This document shows, in pieces, positions 9,598 through 18,964 of a DNA stretch of 25,093 nucleotides. Location: positions 1 to 25,093 of the forward strand of contig JAIPMN010051660.1 in assembly GCA_020650975.1 (NCBI GenBank), written 5' to 3'. Source of the stretch: Apostichopus californicus. Taxonomy: Eukaryota; Echinodermata; Holothuroidea; Aspidochirotida; Stichopodidae. The notes below the pieces were generated by a model that saw only the letters and a list, made by a program, of their open reading frames with translations, did not search any database and was not told the origin of the DNA. Made by a program: the position numbers and the translations under genes. Position 1 is the stretch's first letter; the number at the start of each line of letters is the position of its first letter.

Positions 9598-10413
9598 ATG
9601 AGGGGCACTGCAAAAAACCTAAACCCTGTTGGCCCTGATGGTTATCCATTAAAGTGCAGTAGCTGTGAGTCAATCAGACATCTGCTGAAAGATTTTCCTG
9701 ATTCTTATGAAAATATGCAGAAGAGTGTGTTTAAGGCAGATGTTAAGGACGAAGAGGCTGTTTTGTTTACGGGTAATAAACAAATAGAGACAGAAGTTCT
9801 AATGAATGAGGCTGTGGGTGCTGCCATCCTTGATAGTGCATGTAGTTCTACCGTGGCTGGTCAGTCTTGAATGACATGTTATCTGGATATGCTTGATGGA
9901 GAGAAACAGGCCAGAGTGATGAGAAGTAAGAGTGACACGGTTTTCAAATTTGGTGGTGGGAAGCGCTTGAAGTCCATAGGAAAAGTCACAATTCCCTGTG
10001 AAATTGCAGGGGTTAAATGCCAAATAACCACAGATGTTGTAGACAGTGATATTCCCCTCCTCTTTGGTAAACCAGCAATGAAGAAAGCTAAAGTGAAATT
10101 TGATTTGGAGAATGATTGCGCCACAATCTTTGGAGAAACAGTTGAACTACAGTGTACCTCATCTGGGCATTACTGCATCTCCATAGTTGAAACTACCATG
10201 CCCATTGGTGATACAGTTGAAGCTTTACTGTCAGTAGATGAGAGGAGTACAGAAGAAAACAGAAAAAGAATTGAAAAGCTGCACAAGCAGTTTGCTCACC
10301 AGACTGCACAGAAGCTAAAATACCTGTTGGAAGATGCTGACGTGTCTGACAAGACAACTTTAGATTTAGTTGATGACTTTAACACGACTCGTCGAAAAGA
10401 AACAGAAATTTAA
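9598..10413 (+). pseudogene. copia-type CCHC knuckle, aspartic protease and pre-integrase start (broken)
   Basis: The frame from 9598 holds a degraded knuckle (CSSCESIRHLLKDF at 9655-9696: first two Cys and the His kept, last Cys replaced by Phe). It then has the protease active-site triplet DSA at 9832-9840 in AAILDSACSSTVAG. A TGA at 9868-9870 interrupts the frame, which continues in phase to 10410 with FGGGKRLKSIGKV and DVVDSDIPLLFGKPAMKKAK, the rest of the retropepsin-like fold. A segment with RIEKLHKQFAHQTAQKLKYL marks the start of the gag-pre-integrase zinc region, where the copy breaks near 10380-10432. The product would mature Gag-Pol; this copy cannot. Confidence 0.7.
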
Positions 10414-10432
10414 AATACCAGAACCAACCGTT

Positions 10433-10634
10433 GAAGCCAGCCACCACTCACCACCATCACCACCACTCATCCCACCTCCAAACCTCCAAACATGCTACCT
10501 TCCTGTCACCGTTCAGCCACATTTCTCTCCGACCCGACCCACAAAGTTCAAATTTAAAAATCTCAAATTTTCCGATCTCTCATTTTAGGAGTCTAATATT
10601 TACCGGTCTGGGGCTTTCACCCCTGACTCGCTGA
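10433..10634. other. junction stretch without recognised gene
   Basis: About 200 bp between the broken copia end and the virus-like module. It starts with a CCACCATCACC-rich pyrimidine stretch and ends with a small inverted repeat (GGGGCTTTCACCCC near 10610-10623). I see no terminal repeat that would mark the copia right end. Confidence 0.4.
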
Positions 10635-10745
10635 ATCGCCGTTTGGCGGGAACAGCTATACACAAGACATTCAGTTCAGTTCAAAAACGTAAAAAGAGAA
10701 CGAGCCAAGCGAATGACAAGGTCTCCAAATATTTTCGACGTGTAA
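10635..10745 (+). pseudogene. C-terminal tail of a basic virus-like protein
   Basis: After a TGA at 10632-10634 an open stretch runs to TAA 10743-10745. It ends in a strongly basic tail, FKNVKRERAKRMTRSPNIFD. The stop lies 14 bp before the capsid-type ATG at 10760, the tight spacing expected in a virus-like gene cluster. It may be the end of the arginine-rich protein whose start is at 2428, separated by inserted elements. Its short length keeps this tentative. Confidence 0.35.
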
Positions 10746-10759
10746 TCATCATCACCAAC

Positions 10760-10935
10760 ATGGCCTTGATCAAAATGATTCATGCGAGTGCATGAAATCA
10801 GAGTTGGATTTGTTCACAGTACCTACACTAACCAGCATCGTCAAGGGAAATTGGATTGAATATCACCCTCTCACTAATATCACCGATTCTTCCCCGATAC
10901 AATTTTCAGTGCAAGGATCAACCGAGGATTATAAT
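10760..10935 (+). pseudogene. N-terminus of F54H12.2-like major-capsid-type protein (truncated)
   Basis: ATG 10760 begins MALIKMIHAS. A one-base shift at about 10789-10792 leads into KSELDLFTVPTLTSI, then GNWIEYHPLTNITDSSPIQF and SVQGSTEDY. These blocks match the start of proteins annotated in many animal genomes as uncharacterized protein F54H12.2-like, which I take to be the double-jelly-roll capsid protein family of Polinton/adintovirus-type elements. Only about 58 residues remain where a full protein has several hundred. Similarity stops at about 10935 and protease-like sequence follows in the same frame, so an internal deletion removed most of the capsid gene and the protease start. Confidence 0.6.
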
Positions 10936-11355
10936 GTTGCAACCTTTATGTCGAGGGGTGTTTCCAGCGGAATGCCTGCCCACTCAACGAATGAACCCCC
11001 CCCCCCACCATGGTGTCTTATAGCAAACACGGATTTAAAAGGAGGACCAGAAAGTTCATTGGGTGGCTATTTTAGTTGGCGTTGACGTCTTCCCGAAGCA
11101 TATGCGTCTTATTTCGGACAATTTTTTTAAGAAGACACACTTCAAAATCACCCCTCAAAGTAAATGATTAACAGATACAAGGCTTCTTCTCAGCAGTGTG
11201 TGGCCAACACTGTTTGTATTTTTTATTGCACAGTTAGAGGTCTTTCTATATCACGAATCGTCAACATGTATACGAAAGACTACCAACTGAGCGACTCATT
11301 GGTCAATGCATTTATTAAAAAACGCTATGACATCGCCCTACAGTACCTATTGTAG
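10936..11355 (+). pseudogene. adenain-like cysteine protease remnant
   Basis: The family (peptidase C5, ULP1-like fold) matures capsid proteins in adenoviruses and Polintons. Its landmarks appear in order but in three frames: FMSRGVSSGMP (from 10945), IANTD at 11020-11034, HWVAI with the candidate catalytic His at 11057-11071 in a second frame, CGQHC with the candidate catalytic Cys at 11199-11213 in a third, then VRGLSISRIVNMYTKDY back in the first frame to a stop at 11353-11355. The His-then-Cys order and the CGxxC box are the family's usual signature. At least three frame changes and a TGA at 11165-11167 make it dead. Confidence 0.6.
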
Positions 11356-11548
11356 ATGACGAAATTTGGCAGTTCAAATTGGCAGAATCATTTTGGAAAA
11401 GGAGTGTGCGTGGTAATCAGGATTCAATTATGCGTAAGCTAATGACGATAACGCTCATGAGACATTTACGCACCAGTTTCGTAGTCGAGACATTTTTTTC
11501 TTTATATTTACAGTAGGGTGACATTTGAAAACGGGTTTCATTCTCTAG
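11356..11548 (+). other. spacer between protease and ATPase remnants
   Basis: About 190 bp with no recognisable coding block. It could contain the lost extreme N-terminus of the ATPase, since the Walker-A-like motif starts only 15 codons after the first available ATG. Confidence 0.4.
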
Positions 11549-12183
11549 ATGAATTCAATGAAATTACACCATTTCTTTACGTGCGCTACTTCAGGGCCTA
11601 CTGTTTTTGGTAACACGCAGTTTGTAAAGAAACGTGTCACGCAAGATGTCATTGAAGGGACGCCTGAGAGGATTGTGTATTGCTTGGGGAATACCAGCCA
11701 GCTTTTATGGAGCTGTCTGCTGCCCTCTCTAACATCCATTTTGTTGAGTGTCTCCCTTCGGATTTGGAGACATATCTTGACCCGTCTTACAAAACTTTGA
11801 TGGTTTTAGACAACTTTATGACGTCACATGGGAACGATCAACGCATAACTGATTTGTTTTCCAAAGGATCACATCACAGAAATATTTTTGTGATCTATAT
11901 TTTACAACATTTCTATTACGGGATAAAGGAAATGCGTTTTATCACACTGAATGCACATTACATCGTGTTATTTAAAAACCCGACAGACAAAAGCCAAGTC
12001 TCAAATTTGGCCCAACAGATATATCCTGGTCAAGTCAAATTTATGCAGGAAGCGTTTGCAGATGCTACCAAGGAACCATACGGATACCTCTCCATCGATA
12101 AACAGCCTTACACGCCAGAGGATTTTCGTCTTATTACAAACATTTTTAAACATGAGAGGCAGTATGCATACTTCCCCAAGTGA
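11549..12183 (+). pseudogene. genome-packaging ATPase, FtsK/A32-type (broken)
   Basis: It would pump the element's DNA into capsids. From ATG 11549 the frame has a Walker-A-like SGPTVFGNTQF at 11591-11620, in which the expected P-loop lysine position is Asn. A one-base shift at about 11675-11683 moves to a frame with KTLMVLDNFM (11791-11820, Walker-B region, D followed by N) and then DLFSKGSHHRNIFVIYILQH. HYIVLFKNPTDKSQVSNLAQ and the C-terminal EPYGYLSIDKQPYTPEDFR follow. The stop is TGA 12181-12183. These blocks match the packaging ATPase of Polinton/adintovirus-type elements, and the length of about 210 residues is near that expected. It is the best-preserved gene of the module. Confidence 0.75.
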
Positions 12184-12240
12184 TCGAAGCAAAATAGACG
12201 CACAGTTAAACGGCCTTCATTTTTTAATTGAAACGCAGAC

Positions 12241-12592
12241 ATGGCACCAGCATCACATTGCTTGAGAAACCATGCCCGGGATACTGATTTTTTTTATCAT
12301 AATGTGCCCCAAATAGCGAAAGGCTTTCCTACTACACGCGGATCTCAGGTTAGTTACCAGTTTATGTGAATGCGCCGCCAATGTGGTAAAAGGCAATGTA
12401 CCGTTATCTCGCGTAGAGCAGCCCAAACTGTCGTGGTACAAGAAACATCTCAGGGAACTTTCCAAAAAACGCCTATCCAATAAAAAGCGCAAGGATATCA
12501 TAATACAGAGGGGAGGAGTTTTCAGTTTGATATTTAAACCTATCATTCAATCTTTGAGAGGCATGCTACTAGGTGCTGTGACGCAACAATAA
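12241..12592 (+). pseudogene. small basic protein with hydrophobic tail, virus-like module
   Basis: The likely start is ATG 12241, 57 bp after the ATPase stop. A frame change near 12318 leads into LLHADLRLVTSLCECAANVV, then KGNVPLSRVEQPKLSWYKKH and a Lys/Arg-rich stretch (KKRLSNKKRKDIIIQRGG). A hydrophobic end (VFSLIFKPIIQSLRGMLLGA) stops at TAA 12590-12592. A basic middle followed by RGG and a short hydrophobic tail is a pattern I associate with small proteins next to the ATPase in these elements, and it recalls the adenovirus pX/pVI type. Function is inferred only from this layout. An alternative ATG at 12272 is in the final frame but meets TAG at 12314. Confidence 0.5.
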
Positions 12593-12598
12593 TATATC

Positions 12599-13120
12599 AT
12601 GCAATTTACCAAGAAGCTGGTTTTGATGCCTCAGGATGTGGTTCGAGGCGTTAACGCATCCAATCAAGATAGAAAACCATCCAGACTCCACCAATTGGAT
12701 GAAGCCACGAAAAACACTCTAGATAGGAAGGACCTAACCCTGTACGAAATGGTGTGTTAGTGTGTAAGACTTGTACCAGCAGATTCTACAACGCTATTTG
12801 GACGCAGACTAAAACAGCGGGGGAACCTATCGCGCTGCGTGTTATGAGCGATACGGCGACGATGGATCAGTCTCAGGGTCATACTACTACCCCCCCCCCC
12901 CCCCGCCCCATTAGCAAGGATCAGTGAGGAACCAAATTATGAATTAATCAAACATTTTCCAAAATCCATTACAAACAAAGCTAAGCTTTTGCTAGACCGT
13001 ATTCATTGTCAGCGTTTATCGGATCATGAACCTACAATCGTTTGAATTTAAAGGGGGAGTTAATCTTTGAGGGTAATCCGGTAGTCGGTTCTAACATCAC
13101 CATGAAAAGGAAGATGCATT
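12599..13120 (+). pseudogene. second small module protein of unknown function (broken)
   Basis: ATG 12599, six bases after the previous stop, begins MQFTKKLVLMPQDVVRGVNA and continues with SRLHQLDEATKNTLDRKDL to TAG 12758. In the next frame DLYQQILQRYLDAD (12768-12809) follows. A poly-C run at 12890-12905 separates this from a distal part with NYELIKHFPKSITNKAKLLL (about 12936-13000) and then KGELIFEGNPVVGSNI (about 13050-13100). The succession of a basic N-terminus, a charged helix, an L-Y-x-x-L-Q-R-Y-L motif and a C-terminal GELIF-type strand fits a protein I have seen paired with the previous one in invertebrate capsid modules; its role is unknown to me. Confidence 0.45.
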
Positions 13121-13950
13121 GTAAGCAAAAGGATATTCGCACGAAATCAAAACGAACGTTCACGTGAAACGAACGAACGCCTATGAACTTAAAGGACAGA
13201 TACAGCTGTTTTGATTTTCCTTGACCGTGTTATATTACGAAATGTAGTTACGACATCTTGTATGCACGACACTTCTCTCCAACCACGCTGCACCGTGCTT
13301 CACAAGGTCAGTGAACTATGTGGGCTAATCGTCCTGTTGTCATTGTGCCCACAAGGGCATTTTAACAGTGGCAGAGGCAGACGAGGCTGTTCGTTTTGAT
13401 TCTGTCCCATTGTTCATTTTGATGCTGTCCCAACGTTCGTTTTGATTTATGAGGGCACTTGCAAACGTGGGGGCGAACTTTCATTTAGTTTGCGCAGTCA
13501 TGTCGTTTAACTTCATTCTTAATATTGTTGCTTTTCATCTTTGTTCTTGTCTGTTTGTCTCTTGTTTCATCGTTGTAATTTTTGCCCAAATGGCCGCCCA
13601 TAACATACTGCCTACAATTCCTTACAGTATATGAGATGTGTACACCTAATCCTACTTTGCATAGCGGAGTCCAGGCTGCAGTTGTCATGTGAACTGGTGG
13701 TATAAAACTATCCGTTATTTGCAATATTTGATATAAGGAAACAGGAAACAGGAGTTAAAGTATATTTTATGTTGAGGTTCATTGAAAACTCTGAGCTTCT
13801 CAGGTTTATTCTGCCTGTGTGTTTAACAAACGAATCACTGTTGTCTCACAATTCTGGATATCGTTTGCATGACACAGGATCATTTTAATTCACTTTAAAT
13901 AGAGTAATGTATTTAAAATATTAACAATTTCCTTCCTTTCAACCTCACAG
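13121..13950. other. non-coding stretch with a 23-bp repeat
   Basis: No recognisable gene. A GTTCGTTTTGATTCTGTCCCA-type unit repeats 2.5 times at 13389-13447 with a 23-bp period. A pyrimidine-rich end leads to the splice acceptor at 13949-13950. Confidence 0.45.
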
Positions 13951-14252
13951 CCTTCATCAAACCTTTTGATCAGCTAAAGCAGAATTTATCAGAGTATCTT
14001 GATGTAGACCAATCTATCCTACTGGCAAATATCTTCCAAATTCCTGAGGAAGGAATTAATGATATCAAGAAGCACTAAACACCAGGAACTCTGTTGTTAG
14101 AGGAGCTGACCAAAAATTCACTGATATCTCCCACAAACATCACAAAATTGGAAAATGCCTTAACAGAACAAGGAAATGAAAAATGTGCGAAACTTCTCAG
14201 AGAATTCAGGAATAAAAGTCATGTAGTTGAAGCTACAATGTGCCCAGAATAA
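13951..14252 (+). pseudogene. death-effector-domain-like terminal exon with premature stop
   Basis: A pyrimidine-rich tract and CAG at 13948-13950 precede an exon entered at phase 1. It encodes about 100 residues ending at TAA 14250-14252. The start is FDQLKQNLSEYLDVD, then ILLANIFQIPEEGINDIKKH. After a TAA at 14076-14078 it continues in the same frame with LLLEELTKNSLISPTN, ITKLENALTEQGNEKCAKLL and REFRN. The alternating amphipathic helices, the IPEEGINDIKK block and the LLxELxxxxLISPxN...L...L block resemble death effector domains of FADD/caspase-8-type signalling proteins. Only one stop spoils an otherwise clean frame, so a recent null allele, pseudogene or assembly error are all possible. 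No upstream exons were found in the window. Confidence 0.5.
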
Positions 14253-17220
14253 TGACTGAAATCATATTGTGGGTTATTGTAAGCAAATAATGATGAATAC
14301 AAACATCATATCACCAGTGGTGCTGTACGCATGAATTTGTTCACTTGAGAGGGAAGTCGGTGAGAAATTTTGTACAAACCGTTATTTAAAGTCGGAGCTT
14401 ACAAAACAAGAATATAAGTTTAATTAAACTTTTGGAGTTACTTGAAATATTCTCCTCCCTGTCTAACATGGTATGTTTGTTTATACTCTATGTGACTATG
14501 TCCTTATTGGTATACTTGCCATATACAGTCATGTCAGTATGTGTGTGTACGTGTATGTCGCCCTACTTTGTCAATATAACATCTCAACAGCAGTATTAAT
14601 GTCGACAGACCTGATACTATGGATGTATAGCTTCCCTATTGTGAGTAGGCTACAAGGTTGTGATTGTTTTGGTGGCACTCAAAGGATATGTAAGCAGATG
14701 GCTAAATGTGAAATGGATAAGTTCTATATCAGAACAAGAGTAACTTTGACAGAGTTTTCATATAGAAAGTGCACCATTCTAAGAATCTCTGACAGTTTTG
14801 GTTTATGAAGGTCAATGTCAGTTGAAGTCAACCGATGTTGAAACGGTCTGGCAAATTTTGTAAACATGGTGTCTTAAGAAGTGCAAAAGTTTCCAATCTT
14901 CTAGACATTTTTTGCAAATGTCTATGCCATGTGGTAATGTTGGATAACATTTTGGACTAATGTGTGAGTTTGTAGATCAAACTGTTATTTAAAGATGATG
15001 TTAAATCCCATTAAGATTGCTACTTATTAAAGGTATATTCTGGTGGCTCAAAACAATTCTTGGAAATTGACTGCTTCCTTTGGTCAAACCACATCCTCAT
15101 AACGTTTTTTGTTTGGATGGAAAGATATGAATTTGTCAAATTTGATCATAGTAACTTGTCAATGCATTTGGAATTAACAGAATGTATGTCATCATGGCTG
15201 AAAATGAGCTGAAAATGTTTTTGTTTTTCCTTCATAGTATATATCATGTATGCAAAGAAGTATAGAAAATCTTACAGGAAAGCTGAGAGCTGATGAACTA
15301 TCTGGCTTTTCAAAGAAATGTACATATTCACTTTATTTTATTGACAATACAGATACAAACTAATTAATCATTGATTTATTCTATAGAGTTGTTTTTACCT
15401 GTAATTTGAGGGTGATGGGAAGGGGGACTATATCCATGCCAAATGTATCTCTGGATAGTATGGAGGCAAAACAATCAGAATATATTACAACAGACCTTTC
15501 AATACTCATGTAAGTACAAAGATCATATGGTTCTCATGAAGGCCTTGATTATAGCGTTTACTGTGGCAAACCTTTTGCTCATAACCCTTTTCGCTTGCAT
15601 ACGTATATAACCTTTGTGGTACAGAATGGTTTGTTGTATTCCTATGGACAGGCTGTTAGACATTCACTCCTAAACATGTATCAAGTAACTCTTCCATTCA
15701 TTTTAGTACATTTAACACCCAACAAACACGGACCCAAAAGCCAAAGCCAAATAAAACCTGAGGTTCTATTACCCATGGAAACTCACCACTATCAGGGCAT
15801 TTTCTAGCATTCAAACTAGTGGGTCATTTGTAGCTTCCCCTGATATTTCCACTTCCTAAATTAAAGTAGGCCTACGATAATGTGAACGCATGTACAGTAT
15901 GCGCAATTTCAGTTAGTTTTAGCGAAATGTTAATACCATTCCCTCTGATGTTAAAGTCAGTAGTGTGCAAACTCTGCAAACTCAATATTCTAGGCCCATT
16001 TGAGTTCAGCAGAGGTTACACCTTGGAAACTTTAAACATGAAATCATAAGATAGGCAGTTTCATCAGATGTCATATTGGCATATAACTTTCCTATAATGG
16101 GTAAAATTGCCTAGTAAATCTTTGTTCATGTCAAAGCTCATTTGAGGAATGTAGAGGGGGGGGGGGCGGGGTGACTCAAGTCAATGATTGTACAAGGCTA
16201 GTAGAATTCAATCCCTGATAACCTTCTTCTTAGTTGGAGTGGCCAGTAATAAGCTTTGGGTTTCAGCATAACAGTTTGTGTAAGGAAATTGTGCACATTG
16301 GTCAGATTTTAATTGATATTGTTGTTAGGAAATTGAAAAGGATTTGATTTTTCAAGAACCTTATTAGTCATCCCTGAAGTTCATTGCTGGCACTTTCTTG
16401 GTGTACATCCGTGCTCTCACCATACTTAATTGGTACAGGTTTAAGATGCTGTTAAAGATTGATTTGTATCTAAGTTTCATCAGAAATACTGCACAATATA
16501 TTAAACTGCTCTGAATTCTCAATATTAAAGACCTCGGGTTTTATTCTTACACAAAACGCTTGACCTTAACCATGTTACAGTTGTCCCATTAATGCTTGTT
16601 ATTACAACAAGTACATGTAGTGACAGATATTGCCAAAATATTTGCCCAAATATGATGCTGATGGTAGGTCATTTAAATTAAACAGAGGTCACAGTCTGGA
16701 GACCTTGTAAGCTTGCAAACCCAATTCTATGAAGAATGGCATTTCTGTGTGTCTAATTTTCATAGGATTTGACCTTTCCTAATTTAAGTGGCTGAGAGGG
16801 TATTCCACTCTCACTAATGACTGTAATCTGTCATCAACATTCACAAGGATAATACCTTTGCAATAATCAATTTATCTGGTATGATGTTCTGTTACTTGAC
16901 TTCAGGGCACATTTTCCTCAGTTGCTCTATCAATCAGCTGATTCCATATACAATGTAAACTTATAAGGCAAGGAATCACTCAGCCTGCTGGCTTTCTGGA
17001 TTTGAAAAATGTATGCGTCGCGCCTTCTCCAGTTCCGATTTATTTCACAATCTTGGATTGGGTAACGTTACACTGTTAGCCATGTTCTAATGTTATAAAA
17101 CACCCTTTCTCTATATATTTATAAGTTAATGTTTTGTTATTGTCAACAGAACATGAATGAATAGAGGAAGAAATAAATACCCAAATCGTGAATAAACATC
17201 AGTTTGTTTGGTTGTTGTCA
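14253..17220 (+). other. long AT-rich non-coding stretch, possible 3' UTR or intergenic
   Basis: About 3 kb without a convincing coding frame; the 111-codon frame at 14473-14808 lacks any recognised motif. It might be the long 3' UTR of the death-effector exon. Two related words, CATTTGAGTTCAGCAGAGGT at 15997 and CATTTAAATTAAACAGAGGT at 16670, are part of a longer diverged repeat pair. Confidence 0.35.
17191..17219 (+). terminator. candidate polyadenylation signal
   Basis: AATAAA occurs at 17172-17177 and 17191-17196. The second is followed within 5-20 bases by a GT-rich run (AGTTTGTTTGGTTGTTGTC), the usual downstream element. It would end a plus-strand transcript such as the one containing the exon at 13951-14252. 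Confidence 0.35.
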
Positions 17221-17330
17221 CGATCAAAATATATCTAAATTAATTTTGCATTTGAATATATGCATGGTGTCATGAAGAGAACATCATATTAATACAAGCA
17301 ATAATTAAACTGAGATCCCCTAATCTTAAA

Positions 17331-17390
17331 AAAGGGGGGGGGGGCAAAACTCTTTGCCCCCTCACACCGCGAAGGCTGGCTACGCGCCTG
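17331..17390 (-). repeat. hAT-like terminal motif, copy 3
   Basis: On the minus strand it starts CAGGCGCGTAGCCAGCC, then CGCGGTGTGAGGGGGCAAAG and a GCCCCCCC run at 17333-17344. It resembles the ends at 603, 1050 and 6225. No opposite end is visible, so the element is truncated. Confidence 0.45.
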
Positions 17391-18445
17391 TTGGGGTGGG
17401 TGGATGGAGTTGGAAATGGGAGTATTTTTAGAGCTAACGTTCTCTTAATCAGAGATTTAATAAAAGTGTTGTAAAACACTCACCTCTGATCTTATTATGC
17501 GGATCAGTCGGTCTAGTAAAAATAAGTGAAAAGTAGCCGGTCCTCCAGTACACAAAAAAAATATACACAGTACACCGTCGCTCAGTCCAAGCTTAGATTG
17601 GTGGCGTGAGAATCTTTACGCCAAGCCGTGGTTGGAACTTCCCGAAGGTGGCGCGAAGTAGTAGAACTAGTAGTAGTACTCATGTAGGGCGCCTAGGCTT
17701 ACTATCCTATGAACAGCAACCGTGCTAGGCTATGCAGATAAACAATCATCACCTGCGACGCGGACCGGAGGTGATCGTTAGGCCACTAAGTCCGGTGAAA
17801 AGAGCTCGCGGAGCAGTTATTATCACGAGCGGGCAATGTCCGAACAAATATAGATAATATGGGTTGAAGTTCCCGAGGAAAAGATATGCGTGTAGAGCTG
17901 TAATTAAGTATATTAATATCGGTCAGCTGGTACTGGTAATAGCAATAATCCACATGTCGCGGAGATCCCAAGCTAAGATGACGCATGTATTCCTCTGGTG
18001 AGTCCCTTAAAGTATTGTCCAAACGGGGCAACCCGTCACAGAATGTTTAGACCTTCGGAGATGAGGGTGCAAGGAAATCAAACTTGCTACGTGTATCACG
18101 AAATGGTTATTTCATTGTAATTTAGCGTTATTTGAATATATTTGAACATTATATGAATATTACTTAGAGAAATGTGTTCTGTTTACCTATCGATCGATAT
18201 AGACGCTGCAGGCTGATCTAAGTTCACCTTCAATAACTGCCAAACATACGTAGGTTAACGATCGGAGGCTATGACGTCATTACACTGTGTAACATATGCT
18301 ACTCAATGTGGCTTTCACGGCACTTACCTAGTATATATTTGGCTACCGTATACAGGCTGTGCAGTTACAGGTCTATATATGACGTAACACGAACACCTGA
18401 AATGCAATGAAACAGTTATTGTCAAATTTAAATAACAATAACTCA
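17391..18445. other. upstream region without recognised gene
   Basis: About 1 kb with mixed composition. A minus-strand 81-codon frame (17786-18031) has no motif I recognise and no supporting signals. The stretch precedes the inverted repeat and may include distal regulatory DNA of the gene at 19368. Confidence 0.35.
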
Positions 18446-18964
18446 GGGACGAGGATTGGTACTTAATCTTGGACTAGCATCTTTATCTGTGCTAGATTTC
18501 CAATCTCTCTAAAGTACGGGTACCTCAGTAGTATGAATCTATTCGGATTGATACCACACGACTATGCTAGAATATAATGTAAGAGGACGTACTAATTACA
18601 AAGAAATAAGCAGAATTTATGAATCTGAACGATTTGAAAAATAAAAATACTCCACCGACTTCATCGATCAGCTATCTTCATGTTTGTGAATAATTCATTA
18701 TTTCTATACAATTTACTACAAACAGTTGTGTCAACGTTCTAATGCTTTATTTCATTCTATACTGTCCTCTTACATCATGCTTCACAGCACTCGTACTAAC
18801 AGTATAAACAGTTCCTAATCTTTATCTGATTCTAATGGTAGTACCACTCTATATATACGGTACTGTGCTATAATATCAGGCTTCAAAGCACTCGTACTAA
18901 CAGTAGGAACAGTTCCTAATCTTTATCGGGACGTGAAATTACAATACAAACCATTGTAACAACT
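18446..18964 (+). repeat. left arm of large inverted repeat
   Basis: The arm starts GGGACGAGGATTGGTACTTA and contains GACTAGCATCTTTATCTGTG and GGTACCTCAGTAGTATGAAT. It ends GAAATTACAATACAAACCAT followed by TGTAACAACT. The complement of 20127-20799 carries the same blocks in the same order, with small gaps. Inside the arm a unit beginning TTCA(C/A)AGCACTCGTACTAACA is present twice, at 18781 and 18882, 101 bp apart. Confidence 0.85.

Larger units (their letters stand above)
6802..10432 (+). mobile_element. Ty1/copia-like LTR retrotransposon, 3'-truncated, with nested insertions
   Basis: From left to right: 5' LTR, initiator-tRNA primer site, gag with an RG-rich box and degraded CCHC knuckle, aspartic protease, and the start of the pre-integrase region. 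The similarity ends near 10432, so integrase, reverse transcriptase and the 3' LTR are missing. Two later insertions split gag: a probable solo LTR (7412-8950) and a SINE (9013-9249). Removing them leaves gag in one frame across both junctions. The copia assignment rests on gene order, the LTR start and the protease style, without seeing the reverse transcriptase. Confidence 0.7.

Noticed and set aside
10433-10634. His/Pro-rich frames after copia as a gene
   Set aside because: They come from a CCACCATCACC simple repeat and have no continuity with either neighbouring element.
14473-14808. 111-codon plus-strand open frame
   Set aside because: Begins in a Tyr/Val/Cys-rich simple stretch and matches no family I know; likely chance in AT-rich DNA.
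17786-18031. 81-codon minus-strand frame upstream of the inverted repeat
   Set aside because: No motif, no start context and no neighbour supporting it.
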